Origin: Ardenticatenaceae bacterium
GTDB lineage: Bacteria > Chloroflexota > Anaerolineae > Promineifilales > Promineifilaceae
Length of the DNA stretch: 64,000 nt
Direction of reading: 5' to 3'
Assembly (NCBI GenBank): GCA_020634395.1
Contig: JACKBU010000005.1
Location: 124,001 to 188,000 of the forward strand
A program made the translations under genes and the position numbers. The first letter of the stretch is position 1. Each line of letters begins with the position of its first letter. Of the stretch, positions 16,572 through 26,195 are shown piece after piece. The notes under the pieces are model-generated. The model did no database searches. It was not told the DNA's origin and saw nothing but the letters and a program-made list of their open reading frames with translations.

Positions 16572-16618
16572 GCGGACTACACCCACCAGGTTTTGAGCAA
16601 GCAAAGGGGATCGTGGCA

Positions 16619-18163
16619 ATGTCTAGCGTAATCTTAGAAATGCGGAACATCACCAAGACCTTTCCTGGGGTTAAGGCGCTGGATGACGTTAACTTCAGTG
16701 TGCAGCAGGGAGAAATCCACGCGTTGGTTGGCGAGAACGGCGCAGGCAAGTCCACCCTGATGAAAGTCTTAAGCGGCGTTTATCCGCATGGAACATACAC
16801 CGGCGAAATCTATTTTCAGGGTGAACTATGCCAGTTCAAAGATATTAGCCAGAGTGAGAAGATGGGCATCGTTATCATCCATCAGGAATTGGCGTTGATC
16901 CCCTTCCTTTCTATTGCCGAAAATATTTTCTTAGGGAACGAGCAGGCCCACAGAGGCATTGTCAACTGGAATGTAACTATTGCAAAAACGCAAGAGCTGC
17001 TCAAAAAAGTAGGGCTGCGGGAATCCCCCAATACACTGATTACAGATTTAGGTGTTGGCAAGCAGCAGTTGGTAGAAATTGCCAAGGCCTTATCCAAAGA
17101 GGTGAAGCTGCTGATTCTGGATGAGCCAACTGCCAGCCTCAACGAAACGGACAGTGAAGCCCTGCTTGAACTACTGCTGCAGTTCAAGCAGCAGGGTATG
17201 ACTTCCATTCTCATTTCCCACAAACTGAACGAAGTTAATAAGGTCGCCGACTCCATCACCATCTTGCGCGATGGCGCGACCATTGAAACGCTAGACAGTC
17301 GTAATGATTTGGTGACAGAAGACCGGATTATTCGCGGTATGGTTGGTCGTGACTTAACGCACCGTTATCCACCACGCGAAGCAGAGATTGGAGAAGTCAT
17401 CTTCGAAGTGCAGAACTGGAAGGTCTATCATCCTATACATCCAGATCGAAAGGTGATCGACGACGTTAATATTCATGTGCGCAAGGGTGAAGTGGTAGGC
17501 ATAGCTGGTCTAATGGGATCTGGCCGGACGGAACTGGCGATGAGTGTGTTTGGCCGCGCGTATGGCAAGAACATTAGCGGCCTGGTTTGCAAGCATGGGC
17601 GCGAAATCGACACAAGCTCAGTGCACAAAGCGATTGCCAACGGCCTGGCATATGCTACTGAAGATCGCAAGAATTATGGTTTGGTGCTTATTCAACCAAT
17701 CAAAAACAATGTTACGCTGGCAAATCTGGAGGCCGTTTCCGGGCGGGCGGGGGTTATAAACAAGCCAAAAGAAATGGTCGTTGCCAAAGATTATCGCACC
17801 TCGTTGAGTATTAAATCTTCCAGTATTTTGCAAGAAACAGTAAATCTATCAGGTGGGAATCAGCAAAAGGTGGTTTTGAGTAAGTGGTTGTTCTCGAATC
17901 CTGATATTTTGATCCTGGATGAGCCTACGCGCGGTATTGACGTGGGCGCTAAGTATGAAATTTATACGATTATCAACCGGCTGGCCGAGGAGGGGAAAGG
18001 GATTATTGTGATTTCTTCGGAACTGCCAGAAATATTGGGTATTTGTGATCGTATTTACGTGATGAATGAAGGCAAAATTGTGGGCGAAATGTCGGCAAAA
18101 GAAGCCTCTCAAGAAAAGATTATGGCCTGCATTATGCAGCAGCAAGAGGTGGCACAATCATGA
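16619..18163 (+). CDS. gguA: Sugar ABC transporter ATPase, two nucleotide-binding domains (GguA/MmsA type)
   Basis: 514 residues from the ATG at 16619 (an in-frame GTG at 16613 is closer to the AAAGGGG site than usual). Two fused ABC domains: the first with Walker A GENGAGKST (about 36-44) and Walker B LLILDEPTAS; the second with the degenerate GLMGSGRTE loop (about 298-306), signature LSGGNQQKV and LILDEPTRGID, as is normal for the RbsA/XylG/GguA group. It powers uptake through GguB. The stop overlaps the next start (ATGA-type overlap at 18160), giving coupled translation. Confidence 0.93.
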   Translation: MSSVILEMRNITKTFPGVKALDDVNFSVQQGEIHALVGENGAGKSTLMKVLSGVYPHGTYTGEIYFQGELCQFKDISQSEKMGIVIIHQELALIPFLSIAENIFLGNEQAHRGIVNWNVTIAKTQELLKKVGLRESPNTLITDLGVGKQQLVEIAKALSKEVKLLILDEPTASLNETDSEALLELLLQFKQQGMTSILISHKLNEVNKVADSITILRDGATIETLDSRNDLVTEDRIIRGMVGRDLTHRYPPREAEIGEVIFEVQNWKVYHPIHPDRKVIDDVNIHVRKGEVVGIAGLMGSGRTELAMSVFGRAYGKNISGLVCKHGREIDTSSVHKAIANGLAYATEDRKNYGLVLIQPIKNNVTLANLEAVSGRAGVINKPKEMVVAKDYRTSLSIKSSSILQETVNLSGGNQQKVVLSKWLFSNPDILILDEPTRGIDVGAKYEIYTIINRLAEEGKGIIVISSELPEILGICDRIYVMNEGKIVGEMSAKEASQEKIMACIMQQQEVAQS

Positions 18164-19359
18164 CAACAGGTACAACACTGGCAAGGGATAATTCCCCCGT
18201 AAACTCAATTGTAGCTCTCTTTAAGAACAATCTCCGTCAGTACAGTATGTTAATTGCCCTGATTGCTATCATGGCATTTTTCCAGGTGATGACGGACGGC
18301 ACCTTGATGAAGCCGGTTAATTTGACCAACCTGGTTTTGCAGAACAGCTATATCGTGATCATGGCGATTGGCATGTTGTTGGTGATTGTGGCCGGGCATA
18401 TTGACCTTTCGGTTGGGTCTGTCGCTGCTTTTGTGGGGGCCGTGGCCGCAGTGCTCATGGTGGACTACAACGTTAACTTTATTCTGGTCATTATTATCGG
18501 TCTGGTGCTGGGTGGCGTGATTGGCGCCGCGCAGGGGTATTGGATTGCTTACCAGCGTATTCCTTCGTTTATCGCGACTTTAGCGGGCATGCTTGTCTTT
18601 CGTGGTCTGACGCTGGCCATGTTACAGGGGCAGTCGGTTGGTCCTTTCCCCACGGGTTTTCAAAGGCTAAGTTCGGGCTTTTTGCCGGATGTATTTGGTC
18701 ACCAATCGTTGCATATTACGTCGCTTGTAATTGGTTTGGTCGTTTCGCTGGCTATTGTGTATTTGGATTGGCGCGGCCGTCGCAATCAGGTGAAGTACGG
18801 GTTTGAGGTTTCTCCGTTGGGGCTGTTCGTGGCTAAGAATGTTTTGATCACGGCCGTTATCCTCTACATGAGCTACCTGATGGCCTCTTACAAAGGGCTG
18901 CCCAACGTGCTGGTCGTTCTCTTTATTCTTATTGTGGCTTATGCCTTTTTCACCAACCAGACCGTCTCTGGTCGGCGCATTTACGCCATGGGTGGCAACG
19001 CCAAAGCCGCTGCCCTGTCCGGAATTAATACCAAACTCCTGACCTTCCTCACCTTTGTCAACATGGGTATGTTGGCCGCGTTGGGCGGTCTGATTATTGC
19101 GGCACGCCTAAACGTAGCAACGCCAAAAGCGGGGACAGGCATTGAGCTAGACGTGATTGCTGCGGCATTTATCGGTGGCGCTTCGGCCACGGGCGGCATT
19201 GGCACAGTGATTGGCGCCGTGGTAGGCGCTCTGGTCATGGGCGTGATGAACAATGGTATGTCCATCGTTGGGATCGGCATTGACTGGCAGCAGGCAATTA
19301 AGGGTCTGGTCTTGCTGTTCGCCGTCTGGTTCGACGTACGCAGCCGCATGAAATCGTAA
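18160..19359 (+). CDS. gguB: Sugar ABC transporter permease (GguB/MmsB type)
   Basis: 399 residues with about ten membrane helices. It carries the branched-chain/ribose-type permease signature AGHIDLSVGSVAAFVGAV (about 85-102) and the coupling-helix region GGNAKAAALSGINTKLLTF (about 280-300). It forms the membrane channel for the ChvE-GguA importer. Starts within the last codons of the ATPase gene. The long form with an extra hydrophobic pair (about 220-265) is usual for GguB/XylH compared with RbsC. Confidence 0.93.
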   Translation: MTTGTTLARDNSPVNSIVALFKNNLRQYSMLIALIAIMAFFQVMTDGTLMKPVNLTNLVLQNSYIVIMAIGMLLVIVAGHIDLSVGSVAAFVGAVAAVLMVDYNVNFILVIIIGLVLGGVIGAAQGYWIAYQRIPSFIATLAGMLVFRGLTLAMLQGQSVGPFPTGFQRLSSGFLPDVFGHQSLHITSLVIGLVVSLAIVYLDWRGRRNQVKYGFEVSPLGLFVAKNVLITAVILYMSYLMASYKGLPNVLVVLFILIVAYAFFTNQTVSGRRIYAMGGNAKAAALSGINTKLLTFLTFVNMGMLAALGGLIIAARLNVATPKAGTGIELDVIAAAFIGGASATGGIGTVIGAVVGALVMGVMNNGMSIVGIGIDWQQAIKGLVLLFAVWFDVRSRMKS

Positions 19360-19440
19360 GTAAGCTGGAAACTGCCCTTGCGTGGTCAAAGCGCCGAGAC
19401 GTCATTGCCCTCCTGAGAGTGGTTTTACGAGGAAATTGTG

Positions 19441-20088
19441 ATGTTAGAAAAACTACGCCAGATAGTCTGCGATTTACATGCAGAGCTGCCAAAAAATAAT
19501 CTTGTTGCCTGGACCAGCGGCAATATCAGCGCCCGCGACCCGGAAACGAATCTGGTGGTCATTAAACCCAGCGGGATTAAGTTTGCCGACCTGACTCCGG
19601 AGAACATGGTGGTCGTCGATATTGACGGCCGTATCGTTGAAGCCAGCTACAAAGCCTCGTCCGATACCGCTTCCCACTGCTACATTTATCGCCAGATGCC
19701 GCAGGTGAACGGGATCGTTCATACCCATTCGCGTTATGCCACGGCCTTTGCCACACACGGCCGTGCCATTCCCTGCATCACCACCGCTATGGGCGACGAG
19801 TTCGGCGGGGACATCCCCTGCGGCGGCTTTGCACTCATCGGCGGCGAGGAGATTGGTCAGATAGTGGTCGATACACTGCGCGACAGCCGCAGCTCCGCCT
19901 GTCTGCTGCAGAGTCACGGCGTTTTTGCCGTTGGCCCCACAGCCGAGAAAGCGGTAAAAGCTGCCATCATGACCGAAGATAACGCGGCCATTGCCTGGGC
20001 TTCCCTGGCGTTAGGCAATCCCTTGACAATTGCGTCCAGTGATATCGATAAGTTATATAATCGCTATCAGAATGTGTATGGCCAGTAG
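19441..20088 (+). CDS. araD: Class II aldolase, probable L-ribulose-5-phosphate 4-epimerase
   Basis: 215 residues from the ATG at 19441, with GAGGA 8 bases upstream; a GTG directly before is also in frame. Class II aldolase/epimerase family: SGNISARDP and KPSGIKFADL bind the phosphate end. The metal His pair is in HTHSRYATAFA and a further His in QSHGVFAVG. Beside isomerase and kinase genes it should convert L-ribulose 5-phosphate to D-xylulose 5-phosphate, feeding transketolase. Fuculose-phosphate aldolase or a related enzyme cannot be ruled out on sequence alone. It follows the permease gene by about 80 bases. Confidence 0.82.
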   Translation: MLEKLRQIVCDLHAELPKNNLVAWTSGNISARDPETNLVVIKPSGIKFADLTPENMVVVDIDGRIVEASYKASSDTASHCYIYRQMPQVNGIVHTHSRYATAFATHGRAIPCITTAMGDEFGGDIPCGGFALIGGEEIGQIVVDTLRDSRSSACLLQSHGVFAVGPTAEKAVKAAIMTEDNAAIAWASLALGNPLTIASSDIDKLYNRYQNVYGQ

Positions 20089-20204
20089 CGAGCGGGTGGG
20101 GGCCATCAACTCACACATTCTCGCCAGCCGTTACCCGCAAACTCACCATCGCTTCCCTTATTAACAAGTGTCAAACAACGACTTCAAAAAAACGGGAGAT
20201 GAAC

Positions 20205-21806
20205 ATGAATCGAAACGATATTCAAAAGGCGATTGAAAGTGGGAAAACAGTTCTTGGCATAGAATTCGGCTCAACGCGCATCAAGGCAGTGCTCATAGAC
20301 GAAGATCATGCGCCCATTGCTTCAGGAAGCCATGAATGGGAAAACCGGTACGACAACGGCATCTGGACCTACAGCCTCGATGACGTGTGGGCCGGCCTGC
20401 AAGACAGTTATCAGAATCTCAGCAGCGAAGTTCTAGAGAAATACGGTGCCCCATTGCGCACCGTTGGGGCCATCGGCTTCAGTGGCATGATGCACGGCTA
20501 TATGGCCTTTGATAAAGACGGCAATCTGCTCGTTCCGTTTCGGACCTGGCGCAATACCATAACCGGACCGGCATCCGCCGAGCTTATGGACCTCTTCCAG
20601 TTCAATATTCCTCAGCGCTGGAGCATTGCCCATCTCCACCAGGCAATCCTAAATGAAGAATCCCATATCAACGACATCAGCTTCCTGACCACGCTGGCCG
20701 GTTACGTTCATTGGCGGCTGACCGGGCAAAAGGTGTTAGGTATTGGCGAAGCGTCGGGTGTGTTTCCCATCGACAGCACGATCAACGACTACGACAAGGG
20801 TAAGCTGGATCTGCTAGACGAACGGCTCAAAACAGAAAACGTCCCCTGGAAACTCCAGGATATCCTGCCGAAAGTTCTCGTTGCCGGGGAAGCCGCCGGT
20901 ACTTTGACCGCCGAGGGGGCGAAACTGCTCGATCCGACTGGACAACTGCAAGCTGGCATACCGCTGTGTCCGCCGGAGGGCGACGCGGGCACCGGCATGG
21001 TAGCCACCAACAGCGTTGCCGAGCGCACCGGCAATGTGTCTGCCGGTACATCCGTTTTTGCCATGATTGTTTTGGAGAAGGCTCTGTCACAGGTTTACCC
21101 CGAGATCGATATGGTGACGACTCCCACCGGCAAACCGGTTGCTATGGTCCACAGCAACAACTGCACGTCCGATATCAACGCCTGGGTGGACCTCTTCCGG
21201 CAGTTCACTGATGCGTTAGGGGTGGAGGTGAGCCAGTCTCAGTTGTTTGAGCTTTTATACCAGCAGGCGCTCGTAGGCGACGCAGATGGCGGCGGGTTGA
21301 TGGCCTACAACTATCTTTCTGGCGAGCACATTACTCATTTAGAGGAAGGGCGTCCCCTGTTCGTCCGCACGCCGGAAAGCCATTTTACCCTGGCAAACTT
21401 TATGCGGACGCATCTATTCTCGTCGCTTGGCGCTTTAAAGATTGGTATGGACATTCTGTTTGAAAATGAGCAGGTGGAGATTGACCAGATCCTGGGGCAC
21501 GGCGGCTTTTTCAAGACAAAGGATGTGGGGCAAAAGATTATGGCCGCGGCGATGGATGTTCCGGTCTCCGTGATGGAGACTGCCGGTGAAGGTGGCGCGT
21601 GGGGCATTGCCCTGTTGGCTGCCTACATGCTCCATAAAGCTGAGGGCGAGCCGCTAGAAACTTACCTGTCCAACCATGTGTTTGCGGGCGAAAACGGCAC
21701 AACCGTTGCTCCTGCTGAGGAAGATGTTGCTGGCTTTGCGGCTTTCATGGAACGATACAAAGCGGGACTGGTTATCGAAAGAACGGCCGTTGAAACGCTC
21801 AAGTAA
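20205..21806 (+). CDS. FGGY-family sugar kinase, probable ribulokinase
   Basis: 533 residues; the ATG at 20205 is preferred because GGGAG lies just before an earlier ATG at 20199. The FGGY kinase fold begins with the ATP-phosphate loop GIEFGSTRIKAVL (about 18-30) and has the second phosphate region PEGDAGTGMVATNSVAERTGNVSAGTS split over about 260-285. The adenosine region is GHGGFFKTKDVGQKIMAAA ... GEGGAWGIALLA. Between the aldolase and arabinose isomerase genes, it most likely phosphorylates L-ribulose. It is not the classical E. coli AraB type but the xylulokinase-like branch, so the sugar specificity is an inference from context. Confidence 0.85.
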   Translation: MNRNDIQKAIESGKTVLGIEFGSTRIKAVLIDEDHAPIASGSHEWENRYDNGIWTYSLDDVWAGLQDSYQNLSSEVLEKYGAPLRTVGAIGFSGMMHGYMAFDKDGNLLVPFRTWRNTITGPASAELMDLFQFNIPQRWSIAHLHQAILNEESHINDISFLTTLAGYVHWRLTGQKVLGIGEASGVFPIDSTINDYDKGKLDLLDERLKTENVPWKLQDILPKVLVAGEAAGTLTAEGAKLLDPTGQLQAGIPLCPPEGDAGTGMVATNSVAERTGNVSAGTSVFAMIVLEKALSQVYPEIDMVTTPTGKPVAMVHSNNCTSDINAWVDLFRQFTDALGVEVSQSQLFELLYQQALVGDADGGGLMAYNYLSGEHITHLEEGRPLFVRTPESHFTLANFMRTHLFSSLGALKIGMDILFENEQVEIDQILGHGGFFKTKDVGQKIMAAAMDVPVSVMETAGEGGAWGIALLAAYMLHKAEGEPLETYLSNHVFAGENGTTVAPAEEDVAGFAAFMERYKAGLVIERTAVETLK

Positions 21807-21845
21807 CAAGCCAACTGCGGCGACCAATCAGGAGAATCAAAACAG

Positions 21846-23360
21846 ATGAACACGGATATATTTGCATCATTGGAAGTATGGTTTGTGGTGGGCAGCCAAC
21901 ACCTGTATGGACCGGAAGCCCTGGAGCAGGTCGCCGCCAACGGCGCCAAAATTGCCGCCGCGCTCGACCAGTCGCCCCAACTGCCGGTCCAAGTTGTTTT
22001 CAAACCCATCGTCACTACCCCGGAAGAAGTCTACAACGTCTGCCAGGCGGCTAACTCCGCGGCCGACTGCATCGGTCTCATTTTCTGGATGCATACCTTC
22101 TCCCCGGCCAAAATGTGGATCGCCGGGCTGCAGGCGCTGCAAAAGCCTTTCGCCCAGCTCCACACCCAGTTCAATGCCGAAATCCCCTGGGCCACCATCG
22201 ACATGGACTTTATGAACCTGAACCAGACCGCCCACGGCGGGCGCGAGTTCGGTTACATTGGTGCGCGCCTGCGTGCGGCGCGTAAAGTTATCGTGGGCCA
22301 CTGGCAGGATGCGGAGGTGTTGGCGCGGCTGGACGTGTGGATGCGCGCCGCCGCCGCCTGGCACGACATGCAGGGCGCGAGGTTCGCCCGTTTTGGCGAC
22401 AACATGCGTGAAGTGGCCGTGACGGAAGGCAACAAGGTCTCGGCGCAGATGCAGTTTGGCTACGCGGTTAATGGGTACGGCGTGGGGGATCTGGTAGAAA
22501 AGGTGAATGCGGTAACGGAAACGGCCGTTTCCGACCTCATCGCCGTCTACGAAGACAGCTACACCCTCGTCCCCGCCCTGCAAGCCGACGGCGCGCGTCG
22601 CCAATCCCTGCGCGACGCTGCCCGTATCGAACTGGGCATGCGCGCCTTCCTCGAAGAAGGCGGTTTCAAAGGCTACACCGACACCTTCCAGGATTTGCAC
22701 GGCCTCAAGCAGCTGCCCGGCGTTCCCTCGCAGCGCCTGATGGCCGACGGCTACGGTTTTGGCGCTGAGGGTGACTGGAAAACGGCCGCTCTGCTGCGCG
22801 CCATGAAAGTGATGAGCGCCGGATTGGCCGGCGGCACCTCCTTCATGGAAGACTACACCTACCACTTCAGCGCCAACGGCGACAAGGTGCTGGGCGCCCA
22901 CATGCTGGAAATCTGCCCCTCTATCGCCGCCGCCACACCAAGATTAGAGATTCACCCTCTGGGCATCGGTGGCAAAGAAGACCCGGTGCGCCTGGTGTTC
23001 GATTCGCAGACCGGCCCGGCCATCAATGCCTCCGTCATCGATTTGGGCAGCCGTTACCGCCTGATTGTCAACACCGTAGACGTGGTTCCCACCGACGAGC
23101 CACTGCCCAGGTTGCCCGTCGCCCGCGCTTTGTGGGTGCCGCAGCCCAACTTCAAAGAGGGTGTGGCTGCCTGGATTTTGGCCGGTGGCGCGCACCATAC
23201 CGGCTTCAGCCTTTCGCTCACCGCCGAGCACATGGAAGACTTTGCCACGATGGCCGGCGTGGAGTACCTGCTCATCGACGAGCATTCCACCCTGGCCGAA
23301 ATCAAGAAAGAGCTGAAGTGGAATGACGTGTATTACCATTTGGGCCTGGGAATTCGGTAA
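21846..23360 (+). CDS. araA: L-arabinose isomerase
   Basis: 504 residues, the usual family length. Opens with the characteristic VWFVVGSQHLYGPEALEQV and contains WMHTFSPAKMWIAGL, AEIPWATIDMDFMNLNQTAHGGREFG and the catalytic Glu region GFKGYTDTFQDLHGLKQLPG; the C-terminal half has MEDYTYHF and the metal His near HMLEICPSI. It isomerises L-arabinose to L-ribulose with Mn2+ or Co2+. AGGAGA upstream gives a clear start. A large inverted repeat lies between this gene and transketolase. Confidence 0.97.
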   Translation: MNTDIFASLEVWFVVGSQHLYGPEALEQVAANGAKIAAALDQSPQLPVQVVFKPIVTTPEEVYNVCQAANSAADCIGLIFWMHTFSPAKMWIAGLQALQKPFAQLHTQFNAEIPWATIDMDFMNLNQTAHGGREFGYIGARLRAARKVIVGHWQDAEVLARLDVWMRAAAAWHDMQGARFARFGDNMREVAVTEGNKVSAQMQFGYAVNGYGVGDLVEKVNAVTETAVSDLIAVYEDSYTLVPALQADGARRQSLRDAARIELGMRAFLEEGGFKGYTDTFQDLHGLKQLPGVPSQRLMADGYGFGAEGDWKTAALLRAMKVMSAGLAGGTSFMEDYTYHFSANGDKVLGAHMLEICPSIAAATPRLEIHPLGIGGKEDPVRLVFDSQTGPAINASVIDLGSRYRLIVNTVDVVPTDEPLPRLPVARALWVPQPNFKEGVAAWILAGGAHHTGFSLSLTAEHMEDFATMAGVEYLLIDEHSTLAEIKKELKWNDVYYHLGLGIR

Positions 23361-23367
23361 ATAGATT

Positions 23368-23421
23368 GGAGATTGGAGCTTAGAGATTGGAGATTGCTCC
23401 AATCCCTAAGCTCCAATCTCC
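23368..23421. repeat. Perfect-looking long inverted repeat between araA and tkt
   Basis: Left arm 23368-23392 and right arm 23397-23421 are 25 bases each and match at 24 positions around the 4-base loop ATTG. The arms are built from GGAGATTGGAG-like repeats, so they also have short direct-repeat structure. No T-run follows. It could be a processing/attenuation site or a mobile intergenic palindrome. Confidence 0.85.
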
Positions 23422-23431
23422 CCATAACATC

Positions 23432-25408
23432 ATGATTCAAAAAGACTTACACCAATTAGCCGCCAACACCATCCGCTTTTTGGCGGCGGATGCGGTGCAG
23501 AAGGCCAACTCCGGCCATCCGGGAATGCCGATGGGCATGGCCGATGTAGCCGTCACCCTCTGGACGCAGTTCCTTAAGCACAATCCGGCCGATCCTCATT
23601 GGCCGAACCGCGACCGCTTCATTTTGTCCGGCGGGCACGGCTCGATGCTTCTGTACAGCCTGCTGCACCTCAGCGGCTACGATTTGTCGCTGGATGACAT
23701 CAAGCAGTTCCGGCAGTGGGGCAGCCTGACGCCGGGCCATCCCGAAAGCCACCTGACGCCGGGCGTGGAAATGACCACCGGCCCGTTGGGGCAGGGTCTC
23801 AGCAGCGCCGTGGGCCTGGCCGCCGCCGAGCAGTGGCTGGGGGCACAGTTCAACCGCCCGGATTTCGCCCTCGTGGACCATACCACCTACGTTTTTGCCG
23901 GGGACGGCGATATGCAGGAAGGGGTCAGCCACGAGGCGTGCGCCCTGGCGGGCCATTGGGGACTGGGCAAACTGATTGTGTTCTACGACGACAACGGCAT
24001 CCAGATTGACGGCTCGACGAAGCTGGCCTTTACCGAGGATGTGCGGGCACGGTTTGCAGCATATGGCTGGCAAACGCAGGCGGTAGATGGACATGACCCC
24101 ACGGCCGTTGCCGCCGCCATCCGCACTGCCCTAGCCAACACCGACCAGCCTTCGCTCATCGCCTGCAAAACGACCATTGGTTATGGCAGTCCCAACAAGG
24201 CCGGGACGCACAGCGCCCACGGCGAACCGCTGGGCGTCGATGAGATTCGGCTGGCTAAGGAAGCGCTGGGCTGGCCGGCGGAGACACAGTTCCTTGTGCC
24301 CGAAGAGGCAGCCGCGTTTCTGAACGGCCGTTCTCGCGGCGCACAAATTCAAGCCGAATGGGAAAACCTGCTGGCCTGCTACGCGGAAACCTATCCCGAA
24401 CTGGCGCAGCAGTTTAAGGCGGCCATGGCGGGTGAATTACCCGCCGGATGGGAAGCCGCGCTGCCCCAGTTTGAGCCGGGCAGCAAACTGGCCACCCGCG
24501 CCGCCTCTGGCAAGGTGCTGGCCGGCATTGTGCCCGTCGTGCCGCAGCTGTTGGGCGGCTCGGCCGACCTGACCGGCTCCAACAAGACGGATGTGAAAGG
24601 GTATGCCGCTCTGCAGCGCGGGCATTTTGCCGGCCGTTACATCCACTATGGCGTGCGCGAGCATGGCATGGGGGCCATCATGAACGGCCTGGCTTTGCAT
24701 GGCGGCGTGATTCCCTATGGCGGTACCTTTCTCGTCTTTTCCGACTACATGCGCGGGGCGATCCGGCTGGCGGCGCTGATGGAACAGCGCGTAGTCTACG
24801 TCTTTACCCACGACAGCATCGGTTTGGGCGAAGACGGGCCGACCCACCAGCCCATTGAGCACCTGATGAGCCTGCGCGCCATTCCCAATGTATGGGTCTT
24901 CCGCCCGGCGGACGCCAATGAAACGGCCGTGGCCTGGCAAATGGCCCTGGAACGCACGGATGGCCCGACTGCCCTGGCCCTGACCCGGCAAAACCTGCCC
25001 AGCCTGGAGCCCGCGCTGGCCGACAATGCCCGTTTTGGCGCTTATGCCATAGGCGCGGCCGCCGATGACGTGGCCGCCATCCTGGCGACCGGCTCGGAAG
25101 TTGAGATTGCCCTGCAGGCGCAGGCCGCCTTAGCCGCTGAAGGCATCCGGGCGCGGGTTATCTCCATGCCCTGCTGGGAGTTGTTTGCGCAGCAGCCGGC
25201 CGAGTACCAACAAACCGTCCTGCCGGGCAGCATCACCGCGCGGGTCTCCATCGAGGCCGGGATGACACGCGGCTGGCAGGAGCATCTGCGCGGCGGCATC
25301 GCCATCGGCCTGGACCATTTTGGCGCGTCGGCTCCTTACCAGACGTTGTATCGTGAATTTGGGCTGACGGCGGATGCGGTGGTAACGGCCGTTAAGCAGC
25401 AGCTATGA
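23432..25408 (+). CDS. tkt: Transketolase
   Basis: 658 residues from ATG at 23432; a longer frame starting at 23387 runs through the inverted repeat. Thiamine-diphosphate enzyme: NSGHPGMPMGMA near the N terminus, the ThDP motif GDGDMQEGVSHEA...DDNGIQIDG (about 150-190), and the pyrimidine domain with HYGVREHGMGAIMNG and HDSIGLGEDGPTHQP. It links xylulose 5-phosphate from the arabinose pathway to glycolysis and is the last gene of the operon. A hairpin with a T-rich tail follows its stop. Confidence 0.96.
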   Translation: MIQKDLHQLAANTIRFLAADAVQKANSGHPGMPMGMADVAVTLWTQFLKHNPADPHWPNRDRFILSGGHGSMLLYSLLHLSGYDLSLDDIKQFRQWGSLTPGHPESHLTPGVEMTTGPLGQGLSSAVGLAAAEQWLGAQFNRPDFALVDHTTYVFAGDGDMQEGVSHEACALAGHWGLGKLIVFYDDNGIQIDGSTKLAFTEDVRARFAAYGWQTQAVDGHDPTAVAAAIRTALANTDQPSLIACKTTIGYGSPNKAGTHSAHGEPLGVDEIRLAKEALGWPAETQFLVPEEAAAFLNGRSRGAQIQAEWENLLACYAETYPELAQQFKAAMAGELPAGWEAALPQFEPGSKLATRAASGKVLAGIVPVVPQLLGGSADLTGSNKTDVKGYAALQRGHFAGRYIHYGVREHGMGAIMNGLALHGGVIPYGGTFLVFSDYMRGAIRLAALMEQRVVYVFTHDSIGLGEDGPTHQPIEHLMSLRAIPNVWVFRPADANETAVAWQMALERTDGPTALALTRQNLPSLEPALADNARFGAYAIGAAADDVAAILATGSEVEIALQAQAALAAEGIRARVISMPCWELFAQQPAEYQQTVLPGSITARVSIEAGMTRGWQEHLRGGIAIGLDHFGASAPYQTLYREFGLTADAVVTAVKQQL

Positions 25409-25414
25409 GACCGG

Positions 25415-25456
25415 AGCGTGGAGATGGGCCTGATCGCTAATCTCCACGCTTTTCTC
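25415..25456 (+). terminator. Terminator after transketolase
   Basis: Perfect 11-bp stem AGCGTGGAGAT (25415-25425) / ATCTCCACGCT (25440-25450), 14-base loop, followed by TTTCTC. Confidence 0.78.
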
Positions 25457-25476
25457 GCTTGCAGGGGAGACTTGCT

Positions 25477-26127
25477 ATGACGATTATCACGGTTTCCAGA
25501 GTGTTAGGCAGCGGCGGGGAGGCTGTGGCCAGGCAGGTGGCGGCGCAGATGGGCTACCGGTTTGTGGCCAAAACGACCATCGAAAAGGTCTTGCAGCAGT
25601 ATGGCCTTGTGCGGCTGGATGAACTGTATCAGACGGCAACCAGTATGTGGGCGCGGCTGGACATTGCCAACCTGGAACTGGTGTCCATGTTAGACAAGGT
25701 GATTTTGGGCGTGGCCAAACTCGACAATACCGTCATTTTGGGACGGGGCGGGTACGCGGCTCTAAGCGGTTATGCCGACGTGTTGAATGTGCGTATCCAG
25801 GCGCCTGTGGCCGTGCGTGTGCAGCGGGTGATGGAAAGCGAAGGATTGGACAGCGCCGCCAGCGCCGAAAAGCGTGTGGCCGAGAGCGATAAGGCCCGCG
25901 ATATGTTTATCCGCGGTTATTATGGCGCGGACTTTAATGCGGCGCGGCAGTTTAACCTTGTTCTGGATTCCAGCGTGATACCGGCGGATACGGCCGTGGC
26001 CTGGATTAAGGCCGCCGCCCAACTGTTGGCGCACCGGTCGCCGGAGGGAATGCCCACGACCCAAGAAATTGCGGTGGATCCGGTCCTGGCCGATGCCATT
26101 AACCAGGTATTGACGGCCGATTTCTAA
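25477..26127 (+). CDS. Cytidylate kinase-like family protein
   Basis: 216 residues from the ATG at 25477 (AGGGGAG upstream). MTIITVSRVLGSGGEAVARQVAAQMGYRFV is the P-loop-like opening of the cytidylate-kinase-like family (the Lys of the classical GKST is replaced, as in this family). Later VILGRGGYAAL, RIQAPVAVRVQRVM and the lid-like Arg cluster RVAESDKARDMFIRGYYG appear. Family members are widespread as stand-alone proteins; nucleotide phosphorylation is presumed, substrate unproven. Separated from the arabinose operon by a terminator, so probably independently expressed. Confidence 0.82.
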   Translation: MTIITVSRVLGSGGEAVARQVAAQMGYRFVAKTTIEKVLQQYGLVRLDELYQTATSMWARLDIANLELVSMLDKVILGVAKLDNTVILGRGGYAALSGYADVLNVRIQAPVAVRVQRVMESEGLDSAASAEKRVAESDKARDMFIRGYYGADFNAARQFNLVLDSSVIPADTAVAWIKAAAQLLAHRSPEGMPTTQEIAVDPVLADAINQVLTADF

Positions 26128-26169
26128 CACGGCCGTCACCGGGCAGCGCCCACTGCCTGCTGCGGCTCA

Positions 26170-26195
26170 GGCGTCTGAGGTCCGGGTCAGACGCC
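26170..26195 (+). terminator. Hairpin after the cytidylate-kinase-like gene
   Basis: GGCGTCTGA (26170-26178) pairs with TCAGACGCC (26187-26195) across an 8-base loop; no T-run. Confidence 0.55.

Noticed and set aside
21867..22901. Minus-strand open frame opposite araA
   Set aside because: High-GC shadow of a highly conserved isomerase gene; no ribosome site and no recognisable domain.
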